This document shows positions 10,982 through 25,900 of a stretch of 64,000 bases of DNA, one piece after another. Position 1 is the stretch's first letter. Every line of letters begins with the position of its first letter. The position numbers were made by a program, and so were the translations under genes. Source of the DNA: Cheilinus undulatus (lineage: Eukaryota > Chordata > Actinopteri > Labriformes > Labridae); the NCBI RefSeq assembly GCF_018320785.1, contig NC_054869.1:15200698-15264697 (forward strand), given 5' to 3'. The notes beneath the pieces were generated by a model. It saw only the letters and a list, made by a program, of their open reading frames with translations, made no database searches and had not been told where the DNA came from.

Positions 10982-13900
10982 TCAGGAACGACTGCGGTCC
11001 TCTTGGGTGCCCACCAGCATTTTACTGTATAGCTTCTGCTGCTCTTCTTTAAAGGTATCTTTTACCTTTCCTCGCTTCAGTCCTCCATCCCTACAGAAGG
11101 AACATGAAAAAAAATTATAAATGTTTAAGTGAATACAACAGCTGCTCAACTTCAACTGCTATTACTACCAATACCAGCTTCTCTATTTCATTATTATAGT
11201 TACTTATGCTATTTTAAGAATGATCAGTCTTCCATCATCCACAGTTATTGATGCTGACTGCACATATTGCTGCTATTATTGCATTTCATTTCAGCCATAT
11301 AGAAGGAAACAGGATTAGTGAGGATTGGTGGCCTGGGCAGCTATTCATCTATCTTACTTATGTTGTTTGTCTCTACCCATCTCTCTTTCTGCATCTCCAT
11401 CCTCTCACATCCCTTAACACAGCTACAGCAGGCGGCTATTTAACATAAGCCTGGTTCTGCTCGAGGTTTTTCCTTGCTGCTGTCACTTGGCTGAATGTTG
11501 CTTGGTGCTGAACCCATGGGGAATTCATGTTGGGGCTTTGTAAATATTAAAACTGAGAGTTTGGGTCTTCAGTAGACTTGCTACTGTTGTGAAGTGTCTC
11601 AAGGTTACACTGGCCCTGCACAAATAAAGATTGGTGGGTCAAGTTATTAATGACTAAAAATTATACAGCTTGTCCTTGTCTGCTGGGACAATGGGCAGGC
11701 AGCTCTTGGAAGAGTCCTGGTTGAACCAAACTTCTTCCATTTGAGAATTACAGAAGCCACTGTGCTCTTGGGAACCTTCAGATAGTTTTCATAATAAGAG
11801 CTTCTGACTAGATCGTATAATTATCCATTTCACAGTCCTTCTATAACACGTTATCAGTAAGAGAGAACTTTTCCTTGCTCAGAGTTGATCTTGGCATGTT
11901 TCTAATCTATCATTTTCACTGAGTGGTCCTGTACAGTTTGGTTCAACAGTTGGAAAAGGTCCCAAATAACTGACCTGTACTGTCTTATGTTTTTGGCACC
12001 CTTCTGTAAGGGTTACCCATCAGTACTAAAAGGGTGGAGCTTTACACAAAATAACGGGTTAGCACTGATGTCACTTTCAGTGCGCCACATATCTACTCAG
12101 CCAGGCTGAGTGACAAGACTGTCTGCTCTGATGAGTGGGTGAAAGCGAGAGAGAAACGGACTAATATCTTTCAGCTGGGAATATCAGGACTAGATGGAGA
12201 TAAATACTGTTGACACATCAATACTGTTAACACATCAATGCCCACTCCCGTGGGCGTTGATGTGTGGCCACAACTTGGGTTTTCTGACATATATATGCAT
12301 AGATCTGATTTTAAGTACACGAAGCACAGCCAGAAGGCACACATCAGCCTGGTTCGTCAGTGATGGATGTGAAACTGAATTAATGAAGAAGTTTTGTTTT
12401 TATGATGCTTCAGATTGGTTGTTTCTCTGTATTTCAGTTCATCCATTGTCCTTAGATGCCTTGTCACCTTAGATTTTTTCCTTTTTTTTTTTTTTTTTTT
12501 TTAACCATATAGCTGTGCTACTTAAGTGTAAGGTCTTCATTTTCCTTTGAGGTAAGAGGAGGGAGAATGGAGTAGGGTTGAGAGATTGCTTGACTGAAAG
12601 CTGGTTGTAGCTACTGTAATAGCATGGCTTCATCTTGTGGCTTAATCAACGTACCGTTACAGCTCCAAACATTTCTATTAACATATTTCATCAGCTGGGA
12701 GTCTGTGCTGACTGCGGTAAACATCATCAAGACATAGTTCATAAAATGACAGCATTTTCAGCTGAAATAAAGCTGTTTACAGCTGTTTACTGATTTCTAC
12801 GGCAGCCTGGAAGTGCAATACAAAATGCAATATCTAAAACATTTTTACAAAGCTGGAAACACATTTACATAAATCAAAACTTTTTTACATTTCATGAAAG
12901 AAATTTTAAACAAAAAAAAAATTTTGAATTTTAAATTCATATATTAAAAAAAAAAAATCACAAAATACAGAACACTTTTACATGAGCTGAGACAATTTTT
13001 TAAGTTGTAGAACACACCTATATCTTCTGAATTTTTTTTTTTTTAACAAACAATGGTATCTTAGAGAGGGAATGTGCCAAAAAAAGTCACCCAAGTTTCA
13101 AGTTTTGCAGAAGTATTTCAGACTTTGTAGTTTTGTTTTGGACTTTGTAAATTTGTTTGAAGTTTAATAAAAAAGTTTAAGACTTTGCAATTTTGTATCC
13201 AACTTGTTAAAACTTATTTTGTCATTTGCAAATTGTTTTGCTAATGTCAATTTGTTTTATGAAATGTAAAATTGTTTTAGTTAATGTCAATTTGTTTCAA
13301 GAATCATAAAAGTGTTGCAGACGTAATTTTGTATTGTGCTTCCAGGCCCCAGTAGATTTCTGCCACTCAGTGGCTGAAACTGCAGAGACTTGTGCTGCCT
13401 GTGAAGTTGCATGCATACCCTCTTCAGTCAATCCACCTAGTAAGGGTACGGGTGTCTGTGGAAATGCAAACTATTTTGGGAGCTAAGCTAAGTTAGAAGC
13501 TCTCTGGAGTACACTCAGAATACTTGTAAATATGGGCCTTGATTAATATCCAGCGTCATTAGGAAAGTTTCCAAAAGCCTATTAGAACAGTATCTTCTTC
13601 AGGAATAACAGAAGACAAACAGGTAGAACCTTGAACATCATTAAGTGCACCTGATATCACAAAGGCCATTTGACTTCATTCTCTTAACTATGTGTAAACG
13701 AAGTAATTGATAAAATCTTAATTTTCCTGTTATGCTTTGTCAAAGTATCATTTACATAAAATACCAATAAAACCAAGGCAGCAGTCTGAAACTAAATAAC
13801 CACTGTCTTACCACAAGAGGTCGACAAGTCCACCTTGTCTGGCTATCGCTGCCTTTACGCGGTTTGCAAACTGTACAGCGTCCTCGCCCTCCTGTTGGAG

Positions 13901-16900
13901 AAGACGAACAGAAGTGAAACACATAAGCACAACAGTCAATGCAAATAAGTAACATTATATCTATGGGCTAGTATGCCCTAATTTAATATGGAGGCATGCA
14001 AATCAAGCTTTCAGAATCTGGATTCCAACTAATCTTAAGTGCGTCTAGTTTTAATATGACCAAATATACTGTTATTATGAAGAAGCAAAAAGTTCACACA
14101 CCAGAAGGCTGCCATAAAATGATTTATTTAGCAACACATGACATTTTGAGCTTGAAATATCACTTCTTGTTGCTAAATGAATCCTTTCACATGAGCTTCC
14201 TGGTGTGTGGACCTTTTTTTGGTGCACAGGATATTGCTCAGTGTCTGGATTTTTTTTTTCATTATGTTGGTTATGTCCTCCATTAAATGGACTTTTCTCA
14301 CCTCTCTGGACATTGGAGGGAGGTACCACACACTGCAGACGATGGCCCAGCTGCTCATCATTCGTAACAGGTAGTTGACCATGCCATACTTGCTGCTGTT
14401 CCAGAAAGCATCTCCAAATCGAGGATCATACTGTAGGGAACAAGCAAAGAGATCATAAGTAAATACATTTATGGCTTACATCACAGTTTTCATGGTTAGA
14501 ATGAGAAAGCTAATAGAGGTTTTCCATGATGTTGTATGAGCCCTACCCCTCTAGACGCTACTCTGTTCTTTTGGTTTTCAGGGATTATACCTGGTACATT
14601 TTTGGCATCAAAGCAGGGATAGGCAATATATTGAGTATACTCGATGTATCACAGCTGTTGCCATGTGAGATGCATAAAATGACCTTATCGCGACCATCAG
14701 GTAAAAATCACATGTACGTTTTAAGCAAGTATGCAATTCTCTCTGGAGGTTTTCTTGTCCTATTGTCTGCTCAGCACACACACAGCACACACCTGTCCAT
14801 CCAGAAAAGGCTTCTCTGAACATGCATGTTTTTGCATCAAAAGAGAAGGGAGGAAAGCATGAGTGTGAACACACGGCCAAGGCAGGTTAGCAGTGTAAAG
14901 AGAGAGTAGTTTGAGATGGAGACGGACAATTTAGTTGAGAAGAAAATCAGCGCTCAATCTGTTATCTGGCAGTGGCTCAGATTTCAGAAAAAGAAGACGT
15001 CAAACAAAAGTGGTAATCTGTAAAATATGACGCAAGATTACAGCAACAGTAACACAACCCATCACCACAGAAATGGCTCCAGTAAGTAAAGCCAGGAGTT
15101 AAAAATGTCATAAAGACACTTGACACAAAGTATTATTTGCCTGGGTGCAAGTTTTTTTTTGTCCCCCCCCTGTAAGAGTTGAACATGTCAGGAGGGGAAG
15201 GTGGCCCAGCAGGTAACAAATGTGACCCACCTCTCCACATCTATAGATCTGTGGTACAGCAGAACATGTGAGTCTTATCTCAGCCAAACAGTACATAACA
15301 TTGACAGCTGTGTGTTTAAAATGTTGTGCCTCCAAAGAAGCTTTCCCCAGTGATCACACAGGAGAGCTCAGAAACTTGACAAAAGTACATCAGTGTGGAT
15401 AACGGACTGATGAAAACAAAGCTGTGAGCTTGAATGGGTGAACAAGATTGGAGTGTTTCAGCCATCTGCTCCATCTAGCAGTTGTGAGTTTTTGTGTAGG
15501 TTGGCTTCCCCCATCGAGGAAACTAATAATCATTTTAGAAAAATCAGAAGTAGTAAACAGCGTAGCAAACATTTTATAATTTCTATACACAAGGAAAAAC
15601 TGTGAGAGTATGTAATGATTTATGTATCTTTCTGCTGAAGGCCTGTCTTGCCATTTTTTACTTTTATTTAAAAACCTGTGAGTGAAGTTTTTTTCAGAAT
15701 AAAAATGTGTCCCAGATTTTACTTGATATTGATTTTACCCTTTATGCATATATGTTTAAAAAAAACCTAATAAAAAAGGTCTACGCCACTTATCATACTG
15801 GTGTCATTTTTAGGCTACATCACCCAGCTCTACATCGAAGCAAGCTGAACAGATACTAAACTGTGCCGTAGAGACATTGCCAACCACTGAGAGGTCAGAG
15901 AGAATTGCACAAGTGGGGCGTTAACACAGGAACACTTTCACCTTGACGTCCTCCATTGTTCATGTGTTAGATGCAGCCCCATCTACACTGATGAAGTACT
16001 ATCAAAGTATATAAGGTAACTGAGAACAACTCGCCTGGTATTGGGGCAGAGCCGAGTGCGGACTAGCTAGTAGTGCATATGGATAAGCACAATAAGACAT
16101 TAAACTCACCTTAATGGCCACAGGGTAGACTGTAGCACCAATCTCAAAGCTCCCTTTTTTAAACATCATCACTGATGTGTTGTTAATGCAGGTACCTATG
16201 GAATTAGAGAATACAGTCAAAGTAAATTTGATTTTTTACATTTTTTTAAAGAAAACTGGAGTATGATATTCTTGTGAAATATTTTTACTGTCAGCAGCTC
16301 ACCTTCAGGAAAAATAAGAATGGGAAGTTTAGATTTATCCTCTACATGGTCACTTAACCTGAAAACAAGTAGTGTGAATATTAGTAATAAAATCTTGATC
16401 TTAGATTCAGCAAATGAAATGGGATTAATAAAATCTAATCAGTTTACCAAGATGCATAACATTTTTTTCAAAATAAATAAAAAAATGATAGAACTCACAT
16501 TTCAACAACAATTTGTAGCACGTCTGTAAAGACTGATGAAAAATGTAATAAACACAAAAGGCTGTAGTGCTACCTTTTGGCCACTAGGTGTCTGTCTTTG
16601 ACTTCAGAGCGCTCGAACCACACATGTGGACAAGCCTTGACCATGGACCTCTGAATGACCCCCATCAAGCCACCATGAATTTGACCAACCTGATAAAACA
16701 ACACAAACACTTTCATATAAACAAACGTATTTCATGACATTTTAACAGTCAAAAAGCTGCCACATAAACAATGGCTGGTGTCAGAGATTGTGCAGCTTTG
16801 GAGACTCACCATTGCATAGCAGCCATCACTGGCCAAGATGATGACATCGATAGGAGAGGTATGGTTGGCAACACAGATTCCTCCATTCTTAGGTTTGTTT

Positions 16901-19900
16901 TCACTGGAAAATAGAAACAATAAAGCTGTTGATCCATTTACACTTCCTGGAGAGTGTATTTGCAGAGTGAATCAGAAACTGGAGTAACAGCGAGTGTGAT
17001 AGGGTTCTCAAATATCTAGCTATATTATAATGTGAAAGACGTCAATGGATTAAAAGGTTGGTACCATGCTTTACAAAATGAGTACAATTTTTTCCACTGC
17101 AAAGTAACAAAGCTGCCGATGGTGGTGGAAATGTAAAAGGTTTGACCCCCAGAGCACGCAGGACTTTTACATACTGAGTCCACATACCAAAGATAGAGTT
17201 ACAATCTTAAATAGAGAGGGAGAGCGCACCACTTCCTATGTCACTGTGTATTTTTAGCTCAAGACTAGAGAGGACTATGTGTTACAGGCCGAGTGCTGAC
17301 TGCAGAAATTCAGAATTTCACACGAAAGGATGCAAGGATGCTTGATGGGAAAAAAGATTTAACCAATGACATGCAAATTCACCAAAACTACTTCTACTTT
17401 GGCTGGCATCATGAGATTCTGTATGAGCATATAAATGATTAAACTTCACAGTATGCAAGCTGAGCAATCTCACAAATACATCCCTCAAACCAACACAGCA
17501 CTTCAACATATTATTTCAGATTCAGTCATGCTTGAACTGCAGTTAATCCAAAACAGCACCAGCTGCTTCAAACTACAGTTGATGGGCAAACACACAACGC
17601 GCCTACTTCCTCCTTTACATCCTGTTGCACTAAGCAATCGTCTCTTTCTCAATTACAGCTCAGTCTGTGGTGTCACGATCCTTTAAGATTCTTATTCTGC
17701 CATTTCTAAAATGCACTGCCTCTTTTCTGATAAAAATCGCCACTACCTGCATCCACCTGAGTCATCACAGTTCCAATGCACAGTAATGTATTGGATCCAT
17801 GTAGTACAGTGTCACATGGTGTTTGTGTCCATGAATGTGTCTTCATAGAAAGTTTTGGCTTTGTGTAAAACAGAGCATTAGTAGAGTTTTTGTGCGTCAC
17901 CCCAGATCATGTGTCGGCTGCAATAAACACGAATGTGGGCAGTCCAGCCTTAGGGATGCTCCTTTTCATCCTCACACTCTGGGTGCTCAGATTACAACTG
18001 TGAAAATGCACCCAGGCTTCTGTTCTCCAATGATTACTCATCTCCCTTTGTAGGATCTCATTTAGAGCCCTCTGACTGTCATTGCTGCACATCTGCAGTG
18101 GATCATGATTTAAAAGGTAGAAGAACAGGAAACTGTTAGCAGGGCACCATTATAACAACTAGGGCCTTTCATTTTATAGATCATTTGATTATACAATTTT
18201 TTAAAATAAAATTACAAAGCTATTTACACTTGTAAATCTTAAAGTATCATTTGTGCCATTAATCACAGTGATAATGTTAAGATGACTTTATTATTCCCTC
18301 TATAGCTTACATTATTTCTTCAAAAACACTGCACTTTTGTATGAATACTTTATTTTTCTTATACTACACTAAGTAACTTTAAAAATGCATATTGAAATTC
18401 ATGAATATATTACTTGTAATTCATGAACTATATTTCCAATTATAGTTATTGTTTTTATTGCACACATCTTGTGGGAGACATACACACAAAAATCAGGAAT
18501 CAAAGGAATAGTTTATTCAATCATGCAATAAAAAGGTGACAGTACCACCCATTCTTACAAGTCCAAATTTCAATATCTGGTATGACCTCCATTTGCTCGC
18601 ACCAAATCGGCCACTCTCCGAGGCATAGATGTTATAAGGCCATTAATCTATCTCTGTGGGATCACCTGCCATTCCTCCTGAAGAGCTGTACGCGCCTACA
18701 CGTTTTTAGTCAACAATTTATCCCATCCCAATATTTCACTCACCTACCCAGTTTATACACTTGTGAGTACAACTCTCATGAATTGGTCTGTGGTTGAGAA
18801 AAGGCACAATCAGTCATGCAGAACAAAGGTATATTGTGTGTCTGAGAAGTTGTTTGAAGCATCTGAGTACATCTCATGACAATTCTAGCAAATTTTACAA
18901 AGTGCGTTTTTAAAGTTACTTAGTGTATTTCATATTTGTGTTTAATTTCTATATTTTTTGCTGCTTTATAGGATATAAGAGGGACAATTGGATTGGCCCT
19001 TGGGATATCATGCTTGCTGTTCAGTTAGCTTTATTTTGTATCAAACAGCAGCACAATGGTATCGGACATCTTCTCTAAAGCTTTTGCCATGTGCCTGGAT
19101 GTGGTTACATGGAAATACTTTGAAGGTTTTTCCTTTTATATTATTTCATATTTTGAAGGGAAAACCAGAAATGCCCAGTCAAAACAAGGTACAAAAATAA
19201 GGTGAAATGAGAAAGGGGAAATTGACAAAGAAGTGGACAAATTGTATGGAAGTTTAAAAACATAAAAGCAATGAAACAGCTGACACAACTATTAACACTT
19301 ATGACTCATAAACACTAAACTCAGAAAAACAAGTAGTGCGTGGATGATAAATAGCCAATACTTAACAAATTTTTTTAAAATGCCATGGAAAAAGTGTTCT
19401 ATGGAAGTATAAATACAGAGTTTCAAATAAGAACTGATAATTTTATAAATAATCGTACTAACAAAAGAGAAGGAGTTCCCACAGTAAAATATGTTGTGTG
19501 TGTGTGTGTGTAGGGGGTGGGGTGGGGTGGGTGGGTGGGTGTAGTAACTGAGGACTATTTTCACAACTGATTAATCCTCTGATTATCATTTTGTCAATAA
19601 ATCGGCAAATATAATCAGTTCCTCAACACAAAAATATTAAATATAATATAAATATAATACATAAATTCTAGGGCTGAACAATATGGGAAAATAATCTTAT
19701 TGTGCCCCCCCGTCTTGTGTCTTTCTGAACAAACAAGCTATCTATCAACCATTCCATATCACAACAAACACAGCATTTGGTAGATTAAACTAAGGCTGAA
19801 TAGTTTTCAATTATAAGATACAAATTATTGTGTTGAAGGGAATAACGATTTGATGTCTTTCTCACCGTCATAAAAGCAAAATAAACAACAAGGAAAGCAG

Positions 19901-22900
19901 AATTTTTTTTTCAAATTATTCCACAAAAAAAAAAATACCCAAATGTTTGCATTATGCATAGAGACAACAACTCTGCTTAAAAATGCATTAAATCAGTATT
20001 TTGGAAAGTCAGTATTTTTGAAAATAGCAGAAGAACATATTGCGTTTAATCTAAATTCTGATTAATTGCCCAGCCCTCATAAAACACCAAGGCACAGTCT
20101 TCAAAAGGTGAATCGCGAGTTCAAAATCTGCAGTGAATAGAGTCAGAAACAGAATTGACAGACTGGGGAAGAGACATGCGGGAAAGGAGCATCAGATGGG
20201 ACATAAACCTGGGCTGCCCACAGGCTATCTGCACCCCTATTTAAATCTTGTTAAATGTTTTTTAATCATCCAAACAATCATGCAAATCTACATGTATTTT
20301 TCAAGCTTTCCATTATGTCCAATACAGAACCATACCATAGTGATTAAGTTCTTTAAAGTTTTTTATATTTTTTTACCACATTGTGGGAATTTGCAGCCAT
20401 GAACAACGGTATTCGTGTTTTTTTGAGTATGTGTGTTTGCTTCCTCTTTCTCTTTCCCAACTACCAGGATGCGGTTCAAGGAAACTGGTCTGGCAGCTTT
20501 TAGTTATTTTTGTGATTCTATTACTTCTGTTGACAATCATACGTAGATTATCAGAGTTGGTCTGTTTTTTTGCATAAAGTCTGTCTGTAGTGAGGGCCTA
20601 ACTATCACACATGTGCTTCTGCTCCTGATACCCTACTATCATCTTTATCTGAGGGTAGTTTATTCCTTGCATCAAACATCAGTTTTTGGCATTCAAATAC
20701 CAACTACACGAGTCCATACTATGAATTTAATAAACCTCTTTAGTGACAGCTTACAATCAGGATTTTCACTTGACTGCCTCTTATGCAAACAGCCCTGACA
20801 TAATTTCCCTGGCGTAGGTATCTATACTATAAGCAGTGAAGCTGCTGGCAGTACAAATGAATGGGGGTGAATCTCTTTTACAGCTTTTCTCCCTCATAGT
20901 CATAAACATTTTCTAAAAGCAGTGGTTCTTAACTGGTGGGTTGGGACCCAAAAGTGGGTCACAAAGCTCGTGCTTGTGAAATGTGTGCCACGAAAAAAAA
21001 CTGCGGCAAAATGTAAACATATGGAAGCCTTCAGTGGACACATTGTAAATTCATACATGTATTCTATAGGCTTTCCTATTACATTTACTAAAGTTGAGTA
21101 TTTGTCTCAAGATTTCTACTTGTTCATCTCATTTTCTTTGGATAACAAAGCTGGTGTCCATAGATATTGACAATATTTCTTGCAAAATTATCGAAATTTC
21201 CTTGAAGTCTTGGGAAAATGGGGTAAAATTATATCTATGCATGCTTTTCCCTTCACCACGATGAGCTTTACAATCATGTTTATGTTGTCCTGGCTCTTTG
21301 ATGAATCATGTTTTGTTCCATTTGGAGTCCAAACTGCTGAATTTTTCATTAAATAAATTCAACTGGCTAAAGTCTTTAAAGATTTGGGTTGTGATTTCTC
21401 TTGAGGTGGTGGTGGGTCCCGATGTCTGTCCAGTTGAGAAACATTGTCTTAAAGGAAATGGTGATATACTATTTAGCAAATAAACCAAATAAATTAGTTT
21501 GAAGTTGTGAGCCAGTGGTGATGTCGTTCACTAACCAGCTAGTTGTAAGAGTCTGCTCTTTCATGAAAATAACTGGATCCAGCTCCCGAGAGGGAGTTGT
21601 TTTCCATTTGCGTTGTTTGATAGACATAATAAAAACCAAACTATTCCAAATGAGGAGTCTCTTGGCAGCTGAAAGGCAGCCTTCAACTCCTGAGCTGAGC
21701 CAAATAATCTGGATCTCTAAAAAAAGCTAGAATTCCCATCACTATGAGCAAGGCTGAACGGGCATCAGTTACCAGGGCGGTCTTGAATGCATGCCAGCAC
21801 TTGTAGCATCTATCCCTGCCATACCAGTCTGGATAAGGGCATCCCAGATCACATACATATGCAGTCTGAGCTATGGGATGTCAGATCATCTTCAGTATGC
21901 AGCATTGAGGTGAGTCCACATTAAGCATTAAGGTGGATTACCACTTGGTATCTGAATGCCCAAAACAGCTGTTCATCCATTTCAATGCAAGGTATAAAAG
22001 GGGTTTGACTTAACCGGTTAATGCTTTACCAGCCTGTTAAAGAGCATACTGTACTTGAGAGTAAAAAGTTAATGTGTTTACTATCAATTACAGTTGGTAG
22101 TCCCATGACTCATGTAGGTGTGGCACAACAGTGGCGGTACTTTACCTGTCATGGTAGGTTATAATGGCAGTCAAAGCTCTGACACATATTCTGTAGCACA
22201 TCAAATGGACTTTCTCACTCAGTAGGTTTTTCATCCTGCAAAGAGGGGCACACAACAGCGCCATTAAGTTTGTGTGTCTGGAGGGCGGACCAAAGATAAT
22301 CACATCAAAGTGTCTGATCTGATCTTTCTAACAAATTAAAACAAATCAGTTTCACCTTCCACTTGGCAGCAGTCCAACAACAGAGGTGAGGAACACAAGG
22401 AGTCCTACACCGGTGAAGGCAAGAGTTACCCTGAAAGAGAGAAGGACAGAAGGTTACACATAATCCCCTCCACAGGGAGTCTTACACCAAAGCTGTTATT
22501 TCATTCAGCAAAAGAAGGGACTGCATTATTATTGTTTAACCAAGATAAATATAATCAGCCTTCTCAGAGGTATTTAAATACAACAACATGATCCTTAACC
22601 ATTAAAGTTTCCGCCTGTAGAACAAGAGTAACCACTCAGATAACATGTAAAGGTCATGAGTAACATTATCCAAGTGAGGAGAGCTCTAGTTATAAATTAA
22701 AAGCTGCCTCCTCTGTTTCCTAACATCACTGATAATAGACTTCAGGACCTGCAGTAGGGCATATTAGGCGATGGCTAATCCAGCCAACACGTCAATATAA
22801 TCTAGAAGCACCAATCAGGCAGGGTTGGGAAAGGTTCTGATGAAGTTAGTGATGATAGGACAAATGTTTGAGGTTTAAGATTCATGCAAGTTTGGTAATG

Positions 22901-25900
22901 CTCAACTGGACGAGTACTGAATGACAGAATCTATTAGTGCGATGGGAAACTAGAATGATGTCCGTGTGTGTGTGGCGGTGGCCTGATTTGTCTCCCCACT
23001 GGCAATTGGAAATGGGCCAAACAGGCTTAGTACTGAGTCACTGTCTCTGTGTCTCTCTAAGCTTACCCTGAATGAGGAGGTCCCTCTTGTACTGAATGAG
23101 TGTGCCAACATTTAATTTGAGTTACAAACCTCATGCAGGGTGTCCAAATACAAGAGTTTTTTTCAACAATCCTTTCATAAGCAGCAGAAGAAAACAGAAC
23201 ATGTCAGGCTCACGTGATATCCCTGCATGTCGTTCAAAAGTTCATTCCTACTAAGACAGTCAGTGTGTTTGAAATCGCATACTTCCATTAGTATACTTTT
23301 CTGCAGTACCCCAACTTCAATGTGGTACTCAGGACTGATATAAGCAGGATAGTGCTGTCCCAAGACAACTGAACTGCCTCTTTCTCCCTATGTCCCAAAG
23401 CATACAACGAACATGACACAGAAATGGTTTAAAGACAACATGGTGAATGTTCTGGAGTGGCCGAATCAAAGTCCAGAACTCAATCCAATGGAGAATTTAG
23501 ACTTGAAAGGGGTTGTTCAGGCCAATCCCTGTGCAACATGACAGAAATCTGTTTTCACTTTTACATCAAATGGGGTTTTTGTATTTTTTGTTGTTGTCAA
23601 AATAACCCATCTATACTGACCATGAATGATTTTTAAAATCAATTAAAGGTTAAAACAGCCAAGGGGGTGAATACTTTTTATAGGCACTGTAGTTAAAGTT
23701 CTACATAATTGTTTGCCTTTTTTCCACTCCAGCCTCAAAACCTCATTAAGAGTTGTAAGTTACACGATTTAACCAGTAACTTTACCATAAAAATCTTAAT
23801 GGGTTAATTTCTGCTTGATCGTATGAAAAGCATATTTTTTAATTCTAGGTGAAGACCTCATTTTTTTTTAACACTAGTTAAATCAGCCAGTCCACAAGCG
23901 ATCATCTACAAATCCTATCACAGAATTGGCTAAATGCAAAAAGATAACATTAAACCCAATATACAGAACACCTATACACCATTGTAGTTATTGAGCTTTT
24001 AATGGTGGTAGCTTTCACTCAGTGATATGGAAAAACCTGTGCCCCCTCTGTTCAAATAGAGTGTTGATATTATATTATCCTGATAGTCATTAATACAACA
24101 AAAGCAACATCTCCATTCCAGGTCACCTCTCATGACTATGCTTTCACATATTTAATCATAACAGCTGCCGAAGTATAATTGTCAACCCATTTCAGAGTTT
24201 TAAATTGTAATTTTTTTCATCTAATTGAGACAATGACCCATCTACAATAAATGCCATTATTTTGCATCAGGTTGGTGTCGATGTCTTTGTTCATTTTAAC
24301 ATACTGATTTCAGTAGTTTTGATACCAATCATTAACACCATACACACAAAAAAACATACTGCTGCTGGAGCTGGTCAACATGGCAGACACAGAAACAGAA
24401 AAAGGCAGGGTGAGCCGGTGGCCAGAGTACGTGTGAGAAAGTGTTTGTGGAGGGGAGAGAGCACATTACAATGCACTGTGTTCAGTTTTTCCTCAAAAGC
24501 TACAGAGTTAAAAGGCTCTCCTGTAATACCAAACAACCTCTGTCTTGGAGGTGCAGTTAATACCTGAGAGGCAGCAGGAAGCCATAGCGGATCAGTAGGC
24601 CAAGCCCCCATAGGATGGTCAGCCTCAGGCTGATGTAGTGGAAGTTGTTGTTGCTGCGAGTCAGCAGATTCCAGGACTCCAGCTCCTCAGCAGAAAACCT
24701 CTTGGTCACCTCATCGTCCATGATACTCTCCACTCCTCTCCGAGCAAAATAGAAGATGTCGGACATCTCAAACTCAGAGGCTGAGTCAAGGTCTCTGTTG
24801 CTGCCGCTCCGCCGGATCTCCTTGATCTCCTCCTCCAGCGAGGTGGGCTCCTTGGCAATGATGGCTGCAGCAGTCCAGAGAGAGGATGTCAGTGACACTG
24901 ACCTTTAAAACAAATACTCCTGAGCATTCAAATATGCAGACACAGCTTACCATTAGAGTAAGGTTTGTACAGGGGATGATTCTTTTCTTTTGCTCCTCTC
25001 TCGATCCGTAGAGTGGCCCACTACAAAACAGAACATCGTTTCTAGTTTACATCATCAACCATTTACAAAGAGGTAATTGATGTTGCCAAATTTATTATAC
25101 TTCTTGTTACCACATGCTTAAGACGATGCAATATCCATTTATTTGGATAAAAAATACCTGAAAGTAAAAGTTTTGAAAAAAAAAAAAAAAAAAAAAAATA
25201 TGTACAGCCAAATTATTAACCCGAAGCAGCCATGAGTGGAGAGAAAAAGAGACAGCAAAGAGGTAGGTGGTAAAGTAGAGAAACAGAACACTTTCCTGTA
25301 GTTTCACTGCTGTAGAAAATGTAGCGCTCCAACAGCCCCTACTCAACCAACTCTTCACACAGATTAGCAAATACGTACTATGAAGTTCTTTTATTATTTT
25401 TTTGGTACAAGTACAAGAAGTAAATCATTTAGCCTTTCATTACCAACAGTATGTTATGTTTTGGCCTGTGTTCAGTGACTTCAAAAATTCTGGTCTCATG
25501 TCAACTCTAGATGTACTGACATTAAACAGTCACTAAAAGGGAGTCTGAAAAATACCATCATGGAACATGAAGAAAGTGAGCCAAGATATCAGCAAGTAGC
25601 AGCCAGCTGCCACTATTAGCAGCCCATTGTAAAGTCTGACTTCTAAATTTATACATTCAAGAGTCTCAGTTGTAAAATAAACAGCAAGCTCCTCACTATT
25701 ATCAGACTTAAAAGTGCTTATTTCTGAGGTTTTCTACCAGTAGTATGTCTATTCTGGGTGTGGTGTTCAGGTATAATGTTGAGTATAGGATTTCAGCAAA
25801 GCAAAGGAAACAAGACTGAATTTTCAGAGAATGAGGTCATCCCAGACCAATATTATTCCAATTTATCTGTGACCAAAGCCTGGTTCTGAGCCACAAGCAC

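Larger units (their letters stand above)
16904..22145. other. 5.2-kb gpat4 intron with several transposon remnants
   Basis: Between coding exons 5 and 6 of gpat4. It carries the elements listed at 18365, 19668, 20120 and 20920 and a GT/GGGTG microsatellite. The remainder (16904-18360, 21455-22145) shows nothing I can name. Confidence 0.6.
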
